From contig NZ_CP127174.1 in NCBI RefSeq assembly GCF_030273315.1, forward strand, positions 1,302,001 to 1,366,000: a stretch of DNA of 64,000 bases. Direction: 5' to 3'. This DNA comes from Natrialbaceae archaeon AArc-T1-2. Its GTDB lineage: Archaea > Halobacteriota > Halobacteria > Halobacteriales > Natrialbaceae. A model generated the notes under the pieces. That model did no database searches, had not been told where the DNA came from, and was given only the letters and a program-made list of their open reading frames with translations. Positions 52,071 to 60,817 of this stretch are shown here, piece after piece (the stretch's first letter is position 1; every line of letters starts with the position of its first letter). The position numbers and the translations under genes are program-made.

Positions 52071-52610
52071 TCATCCCTCGGAGCGGCTGTCGTCGAGTAT
52101 CCAGCCGCCGGTCCGGCCGTTTTCGCGATCGTCGTCCCCCTCCTCGTCCCCGTCGCCGGGTGCAACGGTCTCGGCCCGAGGTGACCGTCGGTCCGAATAC
52201 GACAAACCGAGGTTCCGGAGGAACGTCCCGAGGTAATCGGGGTGGTACTCGACGTCGAACTCCCGTTTGAGGAGCTGGCGAATCTCTCGTGAGGTCCAGG
52301 GCTCGCCGTCCCGAAGCAGTTCCAGCAGGTCCTGGCGTTCTTCCTCGTCGAGCTTCGGGGGTCGTCCGCCCCCGAAATCGGGCATCAACGCCTCGAGTCC
52401 GCCCTCGTTCCAGGCGTCGGCCCAGCGATCGCCGGTCGATTCGGACCGACCTTCTCGATCCGCCGCCTCGGCGACGGTATCGCCCTGATAGAGGTTCTTG
52501 ATGAATCCGATCCGGCGAAGCCGGTGTTCGTCGTCCGCTTCGCGTAGCTTCTCGTCGAGTTCGTCCTCGGTGAGGTGAAACTCGATCTCCTTGCGACGGT
52601 CCCCGCTCAT
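52071..52610 (-). CDS. transposase-derived HTH protein without catalytic domain (IS630-like N-terminus)
   Basis: A 179-residue protein. Residues 20-72 (HRLRRIGFIKNLYQGDTVAEAADREGRS, GDRWADAWNEGGLEALMPD) and 75-140 (GGGRPPKLDEEERQDLLELL, PWTSREIRQLLKREFDVEYHPDYLGTFLRNLGL) are the paired HTH modules that open IS630/Tc1-type transposases. The DDE domain is absent; an acidic Gly/Asp tail replaces it. No inverted repeats were seen nearby. It is likely a domesticated regulator. ATG at 52610. Confidence 0.7.
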   Translation of the reverse strand: MSGDRRKEIEFHLTEDELDEKLREADDEHRLRRIGFIKNLYQGDTVAEAADREGRSESTGDRWADAWNEGGLEALMPDFGGGRPPKLDEEERQDLLELLRDGEPWTSREIRQLLKREFDVEYHPDYLGTFLRNLGLSYSDRRSPRAETVAPGDGDEEGDDDRENGRTGGWILDDSRSEG

Positions 52611-52681
52611 CTCGTCGGTACCATCGAACGCAACTCCAAAATTCCCGTCGTTTCGACGGGAGAGCGGAGACACGTCGTCGA

Positions 52682-53323
52682 TCAGCCCGCTTTCCGCGCC
52701 GTCGTCGCGATCACGAGCCCCGGACTCCAGACCGGACCGGTGATCTCGTGATCGAGATCGGTCCAGCCTGCCTCGCGAAAGAGTCGCGTCCCTTCCTCGG
52801 GATCGTACCGGAAAAACAACGTCGAGGCGACGCCGTCCTGGACGTTTCTGACCGGGTCCCACCACGAGAACGGACGCCGGTTGAATCCGAGCACGAGCAT
52901 TTCGCCGCCAGGCTTCGTGACCCGGCGGATCGCTCGCAACGTCTCGCACGGATCGGACCAGTAGAGGATCGAGCCGACAGAGACCACACAGTCGAACGTC
53001 CCGTCCGCGTACGGGAGGCTCCGGGCGTCTCCGCGGACGAAACGGACGTCCTCGAGCCCGTCCTTTTTCGCAGCCGTCTCGAGCTGTGGACGGCTCAGAT
53101 CGAGTCCGTGGACGGCCGAGACGTCCGGCTCGAGGTGTGCGATCGTCTCGCCGGTCCCACAGCCGACGTCGAGTACCCGGTCGGCGGCGGCGAGATCAAG
53201 ACGCTCGAGTGCGGCCCGCTGGAGCGACGGAGGCCAGAACAGCGACGGGACGACGGCGTCGTAGCCAGGTGCGAGAAACTCGAACCAGCGTCGGGCGGCC
53301 TCGCGGTCCTGCAGAACTCCCAT
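52682..53323 (-). CDS. SAM-dependent methyltransferase (UbiE/MenG-like)
   Basis: A 213-residue class I methyltransferase. SAM-binding motif I VLDVGCGTGETI is near residues 49-60, post I GLDLS near 73 and RGDARSLPYADGTFDCVVSVGSI near 92-114. The start MGVLQDREAARRWFEFLAPGYD matches haloarchaeal UbiE-like methyltransferases possibly acting on menaquinone or similar quinones. ATG at 53323 chosen since the upstream extension is unconserved. Substrate not determined. Confidence 0.8.
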   Translation of the reverse strand: MGVLQDREAARRWFEFLAPGYDAVVPSLFWPPSLQRAALERLDLAAADRVLDVGCGTGETIAHLEPDVSAVHGLDLSRPQLETAAKKDGLEDVRFVRGDARSLPYADGTFDCVVSVGSILYWSDPCETLRAIRRVTKPGGEMLVLGFNRRPFSWWDPVRNVQDGVASTLFFRYDPEEGTRLFREAGWTDLDHEITGPVWSPGLVIATTARKAG

Positions 53324-53421
53324 ACTGGGCGATGGACACGGCTCTGCATAACGGTTGGCCGGGCAAGTGCTCGTCTGGTCCGTCGACGGGCCGCACGAGA
53401 GTTCAGTGCCCACTCTCGCTC

Positions 53422-53787
53422 TCATTCAAGGACGGCGATCTCGTCGTCGCCGTGGGGGACGACACAGATGAACGCGGCGTCGTCGTCGCCGTCGTTGCGG
53501 TACCAGTGGACGGTACCTGCGGGGACGAACAGGGAATCGCCCGCGCTCACCTCGCGTTCCTCGTCTTCGATACCGACGGTGTACTCGCCGTCGAGTACGT
53601 ACTGCTCGTGTTCGAGCTCGTTCGTGTGTTTCGGCACCTCGCTACCCGCCTCGAGCGTGAACCGACGCATCGCGAAGTTCGGCGCGCCGTGGTCCTCGCC
53701 GATCAGGACGGCCTTCTCGAGGCCGTCGGCGGCGTCGACGGGTTCGTACTCGATCGCCTCGCCGTCACGGATCAGTGGTTCGGCCAT
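53422..53787 (-). CDS. cupin-domain protein
   Basis: A 121-residue single-domain cupin. Motif 1 is KHTNELEHEQYVLDGEY (about 53-69, with His-x-Glu/His metal ligands) and motif 2 DSLFVPAGTVHWYRN (about 83-97). Small cupins bind metal and sugars, or act as sensors or isomerases; the role is unknown. Preceding TATA not clear. The stop lies 98 bases upstream of the methyltransferase ATG, so the two could be one unit. Confidence 0.8.
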   Translation of the reverse strand: MAEPLIRDGEAIEYEPVDAADGLEKAVLIGEDHGAPNFAMRRFTLEAGSEVPKHTNELEHEQYVLDGEYTVGIEDEEREVSAGDSLFVPAGTVHWYRNDGDDDAAFICVVPHGDDEIAVLE

Positions 53788-53895
53788 GGGTGCCCGTGGA
53801 CGATGCAGCTACTAAACGTTGTACGGGACTATCCGGCGCTGGCGCTCTCGGGCGTAAAATACTGCAGTCAAGTGCCGATACGCTACGAAATCGCC

Positions 53896-54090
53896 TTACA
53901 GGCGCTCGACGTTCGTCGCGCGCGGGCCCTTGGGGGCCTGCTCGATGTCGAACTCGAGTTCCTGTCCTTCTTCGAGATCCGGGCCGCCGATGTCTTCCAT
54001 GTGGAAGAACACGTCGTCGTCCGCGTCCTCAGTTTCGATGAATCCGTAGCCGCCAGTGTCGTTGAAGAAATCAACGGTTCCTTTCGCCAT
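53896..54090 (-). CDS. cspA: cold-shock-domain protein CspA
   Basis: A 64-residue nucleic-acid chaperone. The RNP-1-like GGYGFIET (about 13-20) and RNP-2-like DVFFHMEDI (about 26-34) motifs of the CSD fold are present, and the length is typical. It binds single-stranded RNA and is often cold-induced and strongly expressed. ATG at 54090 gives the usual MAKGTVDFFND start. It is divergent from the phosphohexomutase gene. Confidence 0.92.
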   Translation of the reverse strand: MAKGTVDFFNDTGGYGFIETEDADDDVFFHMEDIGGPDLEEGQELEFDIEQAPKGPRATNVERL

Positions 54091-54203
54091 TGCCTCTGAA
54101 GAGAGCGTCCGCCCACTCATAACCCTTCCGGCTCGTCGGCGGAATCGAACGGGCGAGCGATCTCGGCGTCGCTTTTTTCGCACCCCGCGACGACGTGGGC
54201 TGT

Positions 54204-55583
54204 ATGGAGGCGATTACGTTCGGGACCGACGGCTGGCGAGCGACACTCGAGGAGTTCACGACGCCCCGGGTACGGAAGGTGGGACAGGGGGTAGCCTCGT
54301 ATCTGCACGACGAGGGCATAGCGCGGCCGGTCGCAGTCGGTTACGACGCCCGCGAGAGCTCGCGGGGCTTTGCCGAGGAGCTCGCTCGCGTACTGTGTGC
54401 GAACGGGTTCGACGTGTTGCTCTCCGACCGCGATCGACCGACGCCGTGTATCGCTCACGCGATCGTCGATCGGGACCTCGCGGGCGCGCTGATCGTCACC
54501 GCCTCGCACAACCCCCCCGAGTACAACGGCGTGAAGTTCGTACCGGAAGACGGTGCACCCGCGCTCCCGTCGGTGACCGACGCCATCGCCAACCGCCTCG
54601 CCGAGCCGGATCCGCTACCCGAATCCGAACACGGGAGCATTCGGGAAGTCGACTTCGCCAGCGCCCACGCCGAGGCCGCACTCGAGCGCGTCGACGCTGA
54701 CCTCGACCTCGAGGGACTGACCGTGGCCTACGACGCCATGCACGGCAGCGGCCGCGGGACGACCGACGACCTGCTCGAGCGCGCCGGAGCCACGGTCGTC
54801 CGCCGACGCTGTGACCGCGACCCGACGTTTGGCGGCTCGCCACCGGAGCCGGCGGCCGAACATCTCGGGGAGTTGATCGAGACCGTCGAGTCGGGCGAGG
54901 CCGAACTGGGGATCGCGAACGACGGCGACGCCGATCGGCTCGCGGTCGTCACGCCCGAGCGGGGTCACCTCGACGAGAACCTGTTTTTCGCCGCGCTGTA
55001 CGACTACCTGCTCGAGTCCGGGTCGGGACCGGCGGTCCGGACCGTCTCGACGACGTACCTGATCGATCGAGTAGCCGAGGCAGACGGCGAATCCGTCCGG
55101 GAGGTGCCGGTCGGGTTCAAGTGGGTCGCCGAAGCCATGGCCGAGACCGACGCACTCGTCGGCGGCGAGGAGTCCGGCGGGTTCACGGTCCGGGGACACG
55201 TCCGGGAGAAAGACGGCGTCTTGCTGGCGCTCGTGGCAGCGGCGATGCACGCCGACGAGCCGATCGACGACCGGGTCGACCGGCTACTCGAGACCCACGG
55301 AACCATCGTCCAGGACAAGACGAGCGTCCCCTGTCCCGACGCCGAGAAGGGACGCGCCCTCGAGGCCCTCGAAGACGAGATCCCCGACGCCGTCGCGGGG
55401 ACGGCCGTCGAGGACGTGAACACGGCCGACGGCTTCAAGCTCCTGCTCGCCGACGGCTCGTGGCTGCTCGTTCGCCCGAGCGGGACGGAGCCGGTGTTGC
55501 GCGTCTACGCCGAGGCCGACGACGAGTCTCGCCTCGCGGAGCTGCTCGCGGCCGGCAAAGAGTTGGTCGACCCACTCGTGTAG
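54204..55583 (+). CDS. phosphoglucomutase/phosphomannomutase family enzyme
   Basis: A 459-residue alpha-D-phosphohexomutase moving phosphate between C1 and C6 of a hexose or hexosamine. The catalytic Ser loop TASHNPPEYNG is near residues 99-109, the metal loop NDGDADRL near 238-245, the sugar loop GGEESGG near 318 and the phosphate loop RPSGTEPV near 424. It may be a GlmM, ManB or Pgm; the sequence alone does not decide. ATG at 54204 (MEAITFGTDGW) is preferred to a GTG nine bases earlier. Confidence 0.9.
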   Translation: MEAITFGTDGWRATLEEFTTPRVRKVGQGVASYLHDEGIARPVAVGYDARESSRGFAEELARVLCANGFDVLLSDRDRPTPCIAHAIVDRDLAGALIVTASHNPPEYNGVKFVPEDGAPALPSVTDAIANRLAEPDPLPESEHGSIREVDFASAHAEAALERVDADLDLEGLTVAYDAMHGSGRGTTDDLLERAGATVVRRRCDRDPTFGGSPPEPAAEHLGELIETVESGEAELGIANDGDADRLAVVTPERGHLDENLFFAALYDYLLESGSGPAVRTVSTTYLIDRVAEADGESVREVPVGFKWVAEAMAETDALVGGEESGGFTVRGHVREKDGVLLALVAAAMHADEPIDDRVDRLLETHGTIVQDKTSVPCPDAEKGRALEALEDEIPDAVAGTAVEDVNTADGFKLLLADGSWLLVRPSGTEPVLRVYAEADDESRLAELLAAGKELVDPLV

Positions 55584-55676
55584 CTGCAACTGCGGTCACC
55601 GGAGCGTCCGGCGTCTACACTCGAGGTTGCGTGCTCCGGGCGGACGGTTATCCGCGACAGGCACGTCGTCCGGAGC

Positions 55677-55943
55677 ATGAGCGGTGACGACGCCGTACGC
55701 ATGGAACTGACGCCCGACGCCTGGCACCAGAACGACGAGGGTAACTACTACGTCGACTGCCCGGAGTGTGGGTCGGCCGCGTCGCTGATGAACGTCGTCA
55801 AACACGGCCGCTGTAACGGCTACCTCGACCAGCAGGAAGACGAGACCGAACTCGACGAGCAAGCGATGAGCTGTACCGCAAAGCTCTGGCTGGAACTCGG
55901 GTACACCGGCGGCTCCGGGACGGCATCGGACGACGCCGTCTGA
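55677..55943 (+). CDS. small zinc-binding protein, unknown
   Basis: An 88-residue acidic protein. The core YYVDCPECGSAASLMNVVKHGRCNGYLD..., with a late MSCTAKLWLELGY, has four Cys (CPEC, C and C) able to hold one zinc. No recognised family. ATG at 55677 with cggttatc about 30 bases upstream. It lies alone between the phosphohexomutase and a convergent GNAT gene. Confidence 0.6.
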   Translation: MSGDDAVRMELTPDAWHQNDEGNYYVDCPECGSAASLMNVVKHGRCNGYLDQQEDETELDEQAMSCTAKLWLELGYTGGSGTASDDAV

Positions 55944-55992
55944 TAACGAGGCTGTGAGTCCTTATGAGGGCGACGAGAGACCGAGATCGGTA

Positions 55993-56379
55993 TTACGAGG
56001 GCGTCGGCCGTCCCTCGCGTTCGCCCCGGTATCGCTCGTCGTCGATGGACTCGATCGAGAACCCGAGCGACTGGTAGAACGGCCGGACGCGCTCGTCGAA
56101 CCGCGCGGTGAGTCGACCCTCGCGTTCGAGGGCACACTCGACGAGTGCGGTGCCGATCCCGCGGTCGCGTCGCCGGCGGCTAACGGCGATCGCCGAGACG
56201 TACGCGCCGCGATCGCGCGGTTCGAGGACGATCGCGCCGACGAGTCGGTCGCCTTCGACCGCCACGAGGACGTCTCCCGCGTCGAGTCGTGCCTCGAGGT
56301 CGTCGATCTCGAGCATCGCGGCGTCCAAGAGTCGCCGAACCGATAGCGACTCCGCGGGCCGTGCCTGGCGGACGAGCAT
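55993..56379 (-). CDS. GNAT-family N-acetyltransferase
   Basis: A 128-residue single-domain acetyltransferase. Motif A is seen as AIAVSRRRRDRGIGTALVE (about 63-81), the acetyl-CoA pyrophosphate loop, and motif B as FYQSLGF near 104. Such short haloarchaeal GNATs are often RimI-like, but the substrate is unknown. It is divergent from cysE, 85 bases away. Confidence 0.82.
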   Translation of the reverse strand: MLVRQARPAESLSVRRLLDAAMLEIDDLEARLDAGDVLVAVEGDRLVGAIVLEPRDRGAYVSAIAVSRRRRDRGIGTALVECALEREGRLTARFDERVRPFYQSLGFSIESIDDERYRGEREGRPTPS

Positions 56380-56464
56380 ACGGTCAGTGGACGTCTTCGA
56401 GACGGCAAAACGTATCGGCTGCGGTCGTCGAACGTATTTGTCCCCCGGCCCAAGAGAACGTACG

Positions 56465-57325
56465 ATGGACTACAGCTACACCGGCGACGCACACCAGGTG
56501 CTCCGGGAGGCCTACGAGTCCGACGCGGAGCCGTTCCCGACTCGGTCGATGGCGTTTCCACAGCGCGATCCCCAGCGTGCGGAACTCGACGTCCTCGAAC
56601 GCCTGCTGTTCCCTCGGTGCTGGAACGCCGAGGCCCTGCTCGCGGACGAGGACGCGATCCTGGCCCTGCTCGAGGAACTCGGCGAACTCTTCCGTACCGG
56701 AATCGCACCCTACGCCGAACGCGATCCGACAGAGACAGTCGAGACGGTCTTGGATCGGTTGCCGGCGCTCAGGGAGACGCTGAAACGCGACGTCGAGGCC
56801 GCCTACAAGGGCGACCCAGCCGCGAAGAGCTACCTCGAGGTCATCCGGTCGTATCCCGGTGTGCGCGCCATCACGATGCAACGGATCGCACACGTCCTCT
56901 ACGAGACCGGCGAACCCGAGTTCGCTCGCGAACTCACCGAGTACGCAAAGCGGGTGACCGGCATCGACATCCATCCCGGCGCGGAGATTGGCGAGTACTT
57001 CTTCGTCGATCACGGTACCGGCGTCGTCATCGGTGAGACGGCGACGATCGGCGACTGGGTACGGATCTACCAGGACGTCACGCTCGGGGCCTTGCACTTC
57101 GAGGAGGAAGAAGACGACGAGCACACGCTAAAGAAGGGCTACAAGCGCCATCCGGACATCGGCGACCACGTCGTCATCGGCGCGGGAACGAAGGTGCTGG
57201 GAGCGATCACCGTCGGCGATCACGTCAGTATCGGTGCGAACTCGTGGGTGACCGACGATATCCCGGATCACACGAAGGTGTTCGTCGCCGAACACCCGGA
57301 TCAGGTGCGAACACGGACCGAGTAG
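56465..57325 (+). CDS. cysE: serine O-acetyltransferase
   Basis: A 286-residue hexapeptide-repeat acyltransferase making O-acetylserine for cysteine synthesis. The N-terminal 110 residues are helical; the left-handed beta-helix follows (TGIDIHPGAEIGEYFFVDHGTGVVIGETATIGD, about 165-198) with the catalytic His in VDHGTG. An acidic loop, EEEEDDEH, interrupts the helix as expected for this family. The C-terminus lacks the usual Cys-synthase-binding Ile but ends TRTE. ATG at 56465. Confidence 0.9.
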   Translation: MDYSYTGDAHQVLREAYESDAEPFPTRSMAFPQRDPQRAELDVLERLLFPRCWNAEALLADEDAILALLEELGELFRTGIAPYAERDPTETVETVLDRLPALRETLKRDVEAAYKGDPAAKSYLEVIRSYPGVRAITMQRIAHVLYETGEPEFARELTEYAKRVTGIDIHPGAEIGEYFFVDHGTGVVIGETATIGDWVRIYQDVTLGALHFEEEEDDEHTLKKGYKRHPDIGDHVVIGAGTKVLGAITVGDHVSIGANSWVTDDIPDHTKVFVAEHPDQVRTRTE

Positions 57326-57413
57326 CCGGACGGTTCCACGAGAGCGCGACCGATCCCGGTTCGGCGGGGCCGCCGGGAAAACGTTACGGCACCAGACACG
57401 AGACACTGACACG

Positions 57414-58004
57414 ATGGAGCTCACGCCGGCGACCGTCGACGAGCTGGCGGCCAACTACGAGACCGACCAGCCCCTGGCCGACGTCGAGGACGAACACCGC
57501 GAGTTGCTACCCGCGACGTTTTCGAGCGACTCCTACGGCTGGCGCGACGTCGAGTGGGTCGTCCAGTGGTACTTCCGGCGGTTTCTCGGCGCGTACCCCG
57601 ACGACGAGCGCCGCGAGACTGAGACGGCCATCCGCGAGAACGACTTCGAGGACGTACAGACGGCGATCGGCGACGCGATGGCAGCCGACGAAACGACGGC
57701 GAAACTCGAGTCGCTGACGTCGCTTTCCGGCGTCGAGGTCCCCGTCGCAAGCGCGTTCCTCGCGTTTCTCGAGCCCGAACGGTACCTGGTGGTGAGCCCC
57801 GCCGAGTGGCGCGTCCTCCGCGCGGCCGGCGAACTCGATGAACCCTATCCCGACCCGCCGTCGCCCGCGGACTACGAGCGATACCTGACCCGCTGTCGGG
57901 TCGTCGCCGACCGCTGTGAGTGCTCGCTTCGGACGCTGTATCGCGCGCTGTGGCAGGTGCGGAGGAACGACGCGAGCGGATCAGCCGCCTTTGATCAAGC
58001 GTAA
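57414..58004 (+). CDS. haloarchaeal protein with HhH-like region, unknown
   Basis: A 196-residue helical protein. LESLTSLSGVEVPVASAFLAFLEPERYLVVSPAEWRVL (about 99-136) resembles the helix-hairpin-helix and following segment of DNA glycosylases, but the catalytic Asp is not apparent. The N-terminal LAANYETDQPLADVE and the YGWRDVEWVVQWYFRRF stretch look conserved. It could be a non-enzymatic relative. Its last 24 bases overlap the convergent samp2 gene. Confidence 0.55.
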   Translation: MELTPATVDELAANYETDQPLADVEDEHRELLPATFSSDSYGWRDVEWVVQWYFRRFLGAYPDDERRETETAIRENDFEDVQTAIGDAMAADETTAKLESLTSLSGVEVPVASAFLAFLEPERYLVVSPAEWRVLRAAGELDEPYPDPPSPADYERYLTRCRVVADRCECSLRTLYRALWQVRRNDASGSAAFDQA

Positions 58005-58181
58005 GACGGTGACGTGGTCGGTCTCGACCGGCTGATCTTCCGGCACCGGTCGTCCGTCGACGAGGACGCTCACCTCGTGAGGGCTCAACTCGACGGCCTC
58101 GAGCAGGTCGGCATACGTCGAGGCGTCGCCGAGCTCGAGGTCGTGTGTCCCTTCACCCTTGACGTCGACGGTGACGTGCAT
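57981..58181 (-). CDS. samp2: small archaeal modifier protein SAMP2 (ubiquitin-like)
   Basis: A 66-residue beta-grasp protein ending in RLIKGG, the di-Gly tail attached to Lys of target proteins (sampylation) and used as a sulfur carrier for tRNA 2-thiolation. LSPHEVSVLVDGRPVPEDQPVE is characteristic of SAMP2. ATG at 58181 (MHVTVDVKGE) gives exactly 66 residues. The 3' end overlaps the convergent gene 57414-58004 by 24 bases. Confidence 0.9.
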   Translation of the reverse strand: MHVTVDVKGEGTHDLELGDASTYADLLEAVELSPHEVSVLVDGRPVPEDQPVETDHVTVLRLIKGG

Positions 58182-58294
58182 ACAGAGCGTTCCCGGCGGG
58201 AGAACTTGAGCCCGTCGCTCACGTCGGCCCGAGCAGGCCGACGTCTGACCCTGCCACGTGCGGGTTTTTGTGAGTCGCCGTCGACAGTCCGGAC

Positions 58295-58951
58295 ATGGCA
58301 CTCGTCGCGTTCGATTTCGACGGGACGCTCTCACAGTCGGATATGACCGTCCTCCTCGGGGAGGAAGCCGGTGTCGGCGACGAGATGAGCGGCCTCCTCG
58401 AGCAGGGACGTCGCGGCGACCTCGGCGTCGGGGAGAGCCTGCGCCAGCGTGTCGCCCTGCTCGAGGGAGTCCAGACGCGACAGGTCGACGCCGCCTTCGA
58501 TCGCATCTCGTTGCGTGCGGGCGCGGCCGACCTGATCGGCGATCTCCGACGATCCGGCCACCACGTGGCGATCCTCACGGGGAGTTTCGAACGCGGCGTC
58601 GAGCGAGCACTCGAGGCGGCGGGCATCGCGGTCGACGATATCGTAGCAAACCGGCTCGTCGTCGAAAACGACGCGCTTACGGGCGAACTCGAGGGACCGC
58701 TGCTCGAGGGCAAGAAGGACGGCCCGCTTGGCGAAATCGCGACGAGAGCGGGGATCGATCTCGGACGAGCGATCGCGGTCGGCGACACCCGGTCGGACCT
58801 GCCGATGCTTCAGGTCGCCGGCACGGCGATCGGGTTTGCTCCCGATTCAGTCGTCGAACAACACTGCGACGTCGTCGTGACCTCGATCCGTCGGCTCCGG
58901 CTGTACTTCGAACAGCACGAGATCGTCGACCTGCCGGAAGGAGAGCAGTAG
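58295..58951 (+). CDS. HAD-superfamily phosphatase, SerB-like
   Basis: A 218-residue HAD-IB phosphatase. Motif I is DFDGTLS at residues 7-13 (nucleophile Asp 7), motif II ILTGSF near 93, motif III K near 139 in EGKKDGP and motif IV GDTRSDLPML near 162. The closest match is phosphoserine phosphatase (serine synthesis), consistent with cysE close by, but other HAD substrates are possible. ATG at 58295. Confidence 0.82.
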   Translation: MALVAFDFDGTLSQSDMTVLLGEEAGVGDEMSGLLEQGRRGDLGVGESLRQRVALLEGVQTRQVDAAFDRISLRAGAADLIGDLRRSGHHVAILTGSFERGVERALEAAGIAVDDIVANRLVVENDALTGELEGPLLEGKKDGPLGEIATRAGIDLGRAIAVGDTRSDLPMLQVAGTAIGFAPDSVVEQHCDVVVTSIRRLRLYFEQHEIVDLPEGEQ

Positions 58952-58961
58952 TTCGTCGATC

Positions 58962-59735
58962 TCAATCGGTCTGTGGAATCGACCACGCGCCGACGGCAAA
59001 CGCGACGACGGCGATCGCCGCGAGAATTCCGAGGTTCGCAAGCGCCGGATCGACGCCGGCGACAGCGGGCGTCTCCGCGCCGGGGTAGGTCGCCGCCCGG
59101 ACCCCGCGGGCGAAGTAGGTCAGCGGCGAGAGGTTCACGAGCGGCGCGAACCAGCCGGGGAGTTGCTCGAGGGTGACGAACGTCTCCGAGAGAAACAGCA
59201 ACGGAAGCGCGATCGTGTTGCTCGCGGCGACGGCTCCGTCACGGGAGTCGGTGTAGCTGCCGAGCATGACACCGAACCCACAGAAGCAGACGACGCCGAC
59301 GACGACGTAGGCGACGAGCAGCGGGGAGAACGAAACCGCCGCCCCCGTCAACGCGAGCACGAGTCCGAGGATGAGCAGACTCGCCACGCCGATGATGACC
59401 GTGTTGACGATCGTCTGGGCGAACAGCCACTCGGTCTTCGAAAGCGGCGTCGTCGCGAGCTTCTCGAAGCGACTTCCCTCACGGTGACGAGCGACCTCGC
59501 TTCCCAGCCGCGACAGCGGCGTGAAGAGAACGACGGCCGCGATGTAGCCGGGAACGTAATAGCCCGGCGGCTCGGCGAAGAGCCCGCCGCCCGTCGGATC
59601 AGTTCGCACGAGCGCGCCGAAGATGACAACCAGGATGACGGGGAAGAAAAAGGTGAAAAAGACCGCCGTCCGCCGACGGGTAAACGATCGCCAGTCGGCC
59701 CCCGCCTCGGCACGAATCCGGGCGAGTCGGCTCAT
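58962..59735 (-). CDS. ABC-2 type permease
   Basis: A 257-residue membrane protein with six segments (about 22-45, 62-85, 104-130, 137-160, 170-190 and 228-252), typical of ABC-2 permeases. FFFPVILVVIFGALV is the first segment. It pairs with the ATPase encoded immediately upstream (its ATG overlaps the ATPase stop, atga) to form an exporter or a drug/ion efflux system. Substrate unknown. Confidence 0.85.
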   Translation of the reverse strand: MSRLARIRAEAGADWRSFTRRRTAVFFTFFFPVILVVIFGALVRTDPTGGGLFAEPPGYYVPGYIAAVVLFTPLSRLGSEVARHREGSRFEKLATTPLSKTEWLFAQTIVNTVIIGVASLLILGLVLALTGAAVSFSPLLVAYVVVGVVCFCGFGVMLGSYTDSRDGAVAASNTIALPLLFLSETFVTLEQLPGWFAPLVNLSPLTYFARGVRAATYPGAETPAVAGVDPALANLGILAAIAVVAFAVGAWSIPQTD

Positions 59736-60685
59736 CGCGTCTCACCCCCTGCCGGCGCGATCGGCGTCTCCACCCCGTCGCCCCGACGCGTGCGGGCACG
59801 TTCCGCGTCGTCCGCAAGTGCGAGGTAGACGTCCTCAAGATCGGGCTCGGACCACGCCAGCCCGGTGTAGGCGATGTCCCGATCTTCGAGGTAGTCGACG
59901 ACGCGTCCGATCTCGGCGGGCGTGACGCCCTCGACGAAGACGACACCGTCCCGTCTCGTGGTCGCCTGCGAGAGGTCGTCGAACGCGTCCGCTCCGGCGT
60001 CCGTCTCGACGGCGAGGCTGCTCTCGCCGCCGTGTGTCGCGACGAGCTCGTCGGGCGTGCCGACGGCCACGAGTTCGCCGTCGGCGAGCAGGCCGACGCG
60101 ATCGGCCAGTCGCTGGGCTTCGGCCATGTCGTGGGTCGTGAGAAAGACGGTCGTGCCGTCGGCGGCGAGCTCTTCGATCAGCCGCCAGACGGTTCGTCGG
60201 CCGGCGGGGTCGATACCGGTCGTCGGCTCGTCGAGAAAGAGCACGTCGGGATCGTTGACGAGCGCAGAACCGACACAGACTCGCCGCTTTTCTCCGCCCG
60301 AGAGGTCCTCGTACCACGTCCCGCCGACGTCGGCCAGTCCCACGTCGACGAGGACGGAGTCGGGATCCCGACTCTCTTCGTAGAGACCGGCGTAGTAGGT
60401 GAGCAGTTCGTGAGCGGTGAGTCGGTCCGGTGGCGCAAAGTTCTGTGGCAGTACGCCGAGGCGACCGCGGTCGACGTCGGCGGGTCGGTCGCCGAGCAGT
60501 CGGACGCGTCCCGAGTCGGGCTCGAGCGTGCCGGTGAGTCCCCGAACGAGCGTCGTCTTGCCGGCCCCGTTGGGACCGATGAGTCCGAACACTTCGCCGC
60601 GATCGACCGACAGCGAGACGCCGTCTACGGCGACGACATCGCCGTAGGTCTTGCGTACACCCTCCGCGGCGACGACGGCTTCCAT
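59732..60685 (-). CDS. ABC-2 transporter ATP-binding protein
   Basis: A 317-residue ATPase. Walker A GPNGAGKTT is near residues 38-46, signature LSGGEKRR near 138-145, Walker B VLFLDEPTTGID near 156-167 and switch His TTHD near 192. A C-terminal region of about 90 residues (SLAVETDAGADAFDDLSQ...) follows as in ABC-2 export ATPases. ATG at 60685 is chosen because upstream sequence is GC-shadow without homology. It forms one operon with the permease. Confidence 0.9.
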   Translation of the reverse strand: MEAVVAAEGVRKTYGDVVAVDGVSLSVDRGEVFGLIGPNGAGKTTLVRGLTGTLEPDSGRVRLLGDRPADVDRGRLGVLPQNFAPPDRLTAHELLTYYAGLYEESRDPDSVLVDVGLADVGGTWYEDLSGGEKRRVCVGSALVNDPDVLFLDEPTTGIDPAGRRTVWRLIEELAADGTTVFLTTHDMAEAQRLADRVGLLADGELVAVGTPDELVATHGGESSLAVETDAGADAFDDLSQATTRRDGVVFVEGVTPAEIGRVVDYLEDRDIAYTGLAWSEPDLEDVYLALADDAERARTRRGDGVETPIAPAGGETR

Positions 60686-60817
60686 GCGGGCGAGTTTCGG
60701 CCGACGGCGGGTAAGCCGTTCGGTTCCGTCCGCCGGAGTCACTCGAGCGCCGACGACCGGACGTCGGTCATCGATTGCAGGGCCAATCGTTACGCCGCCA
60801 GTTGCCCTCGAGCGTGT

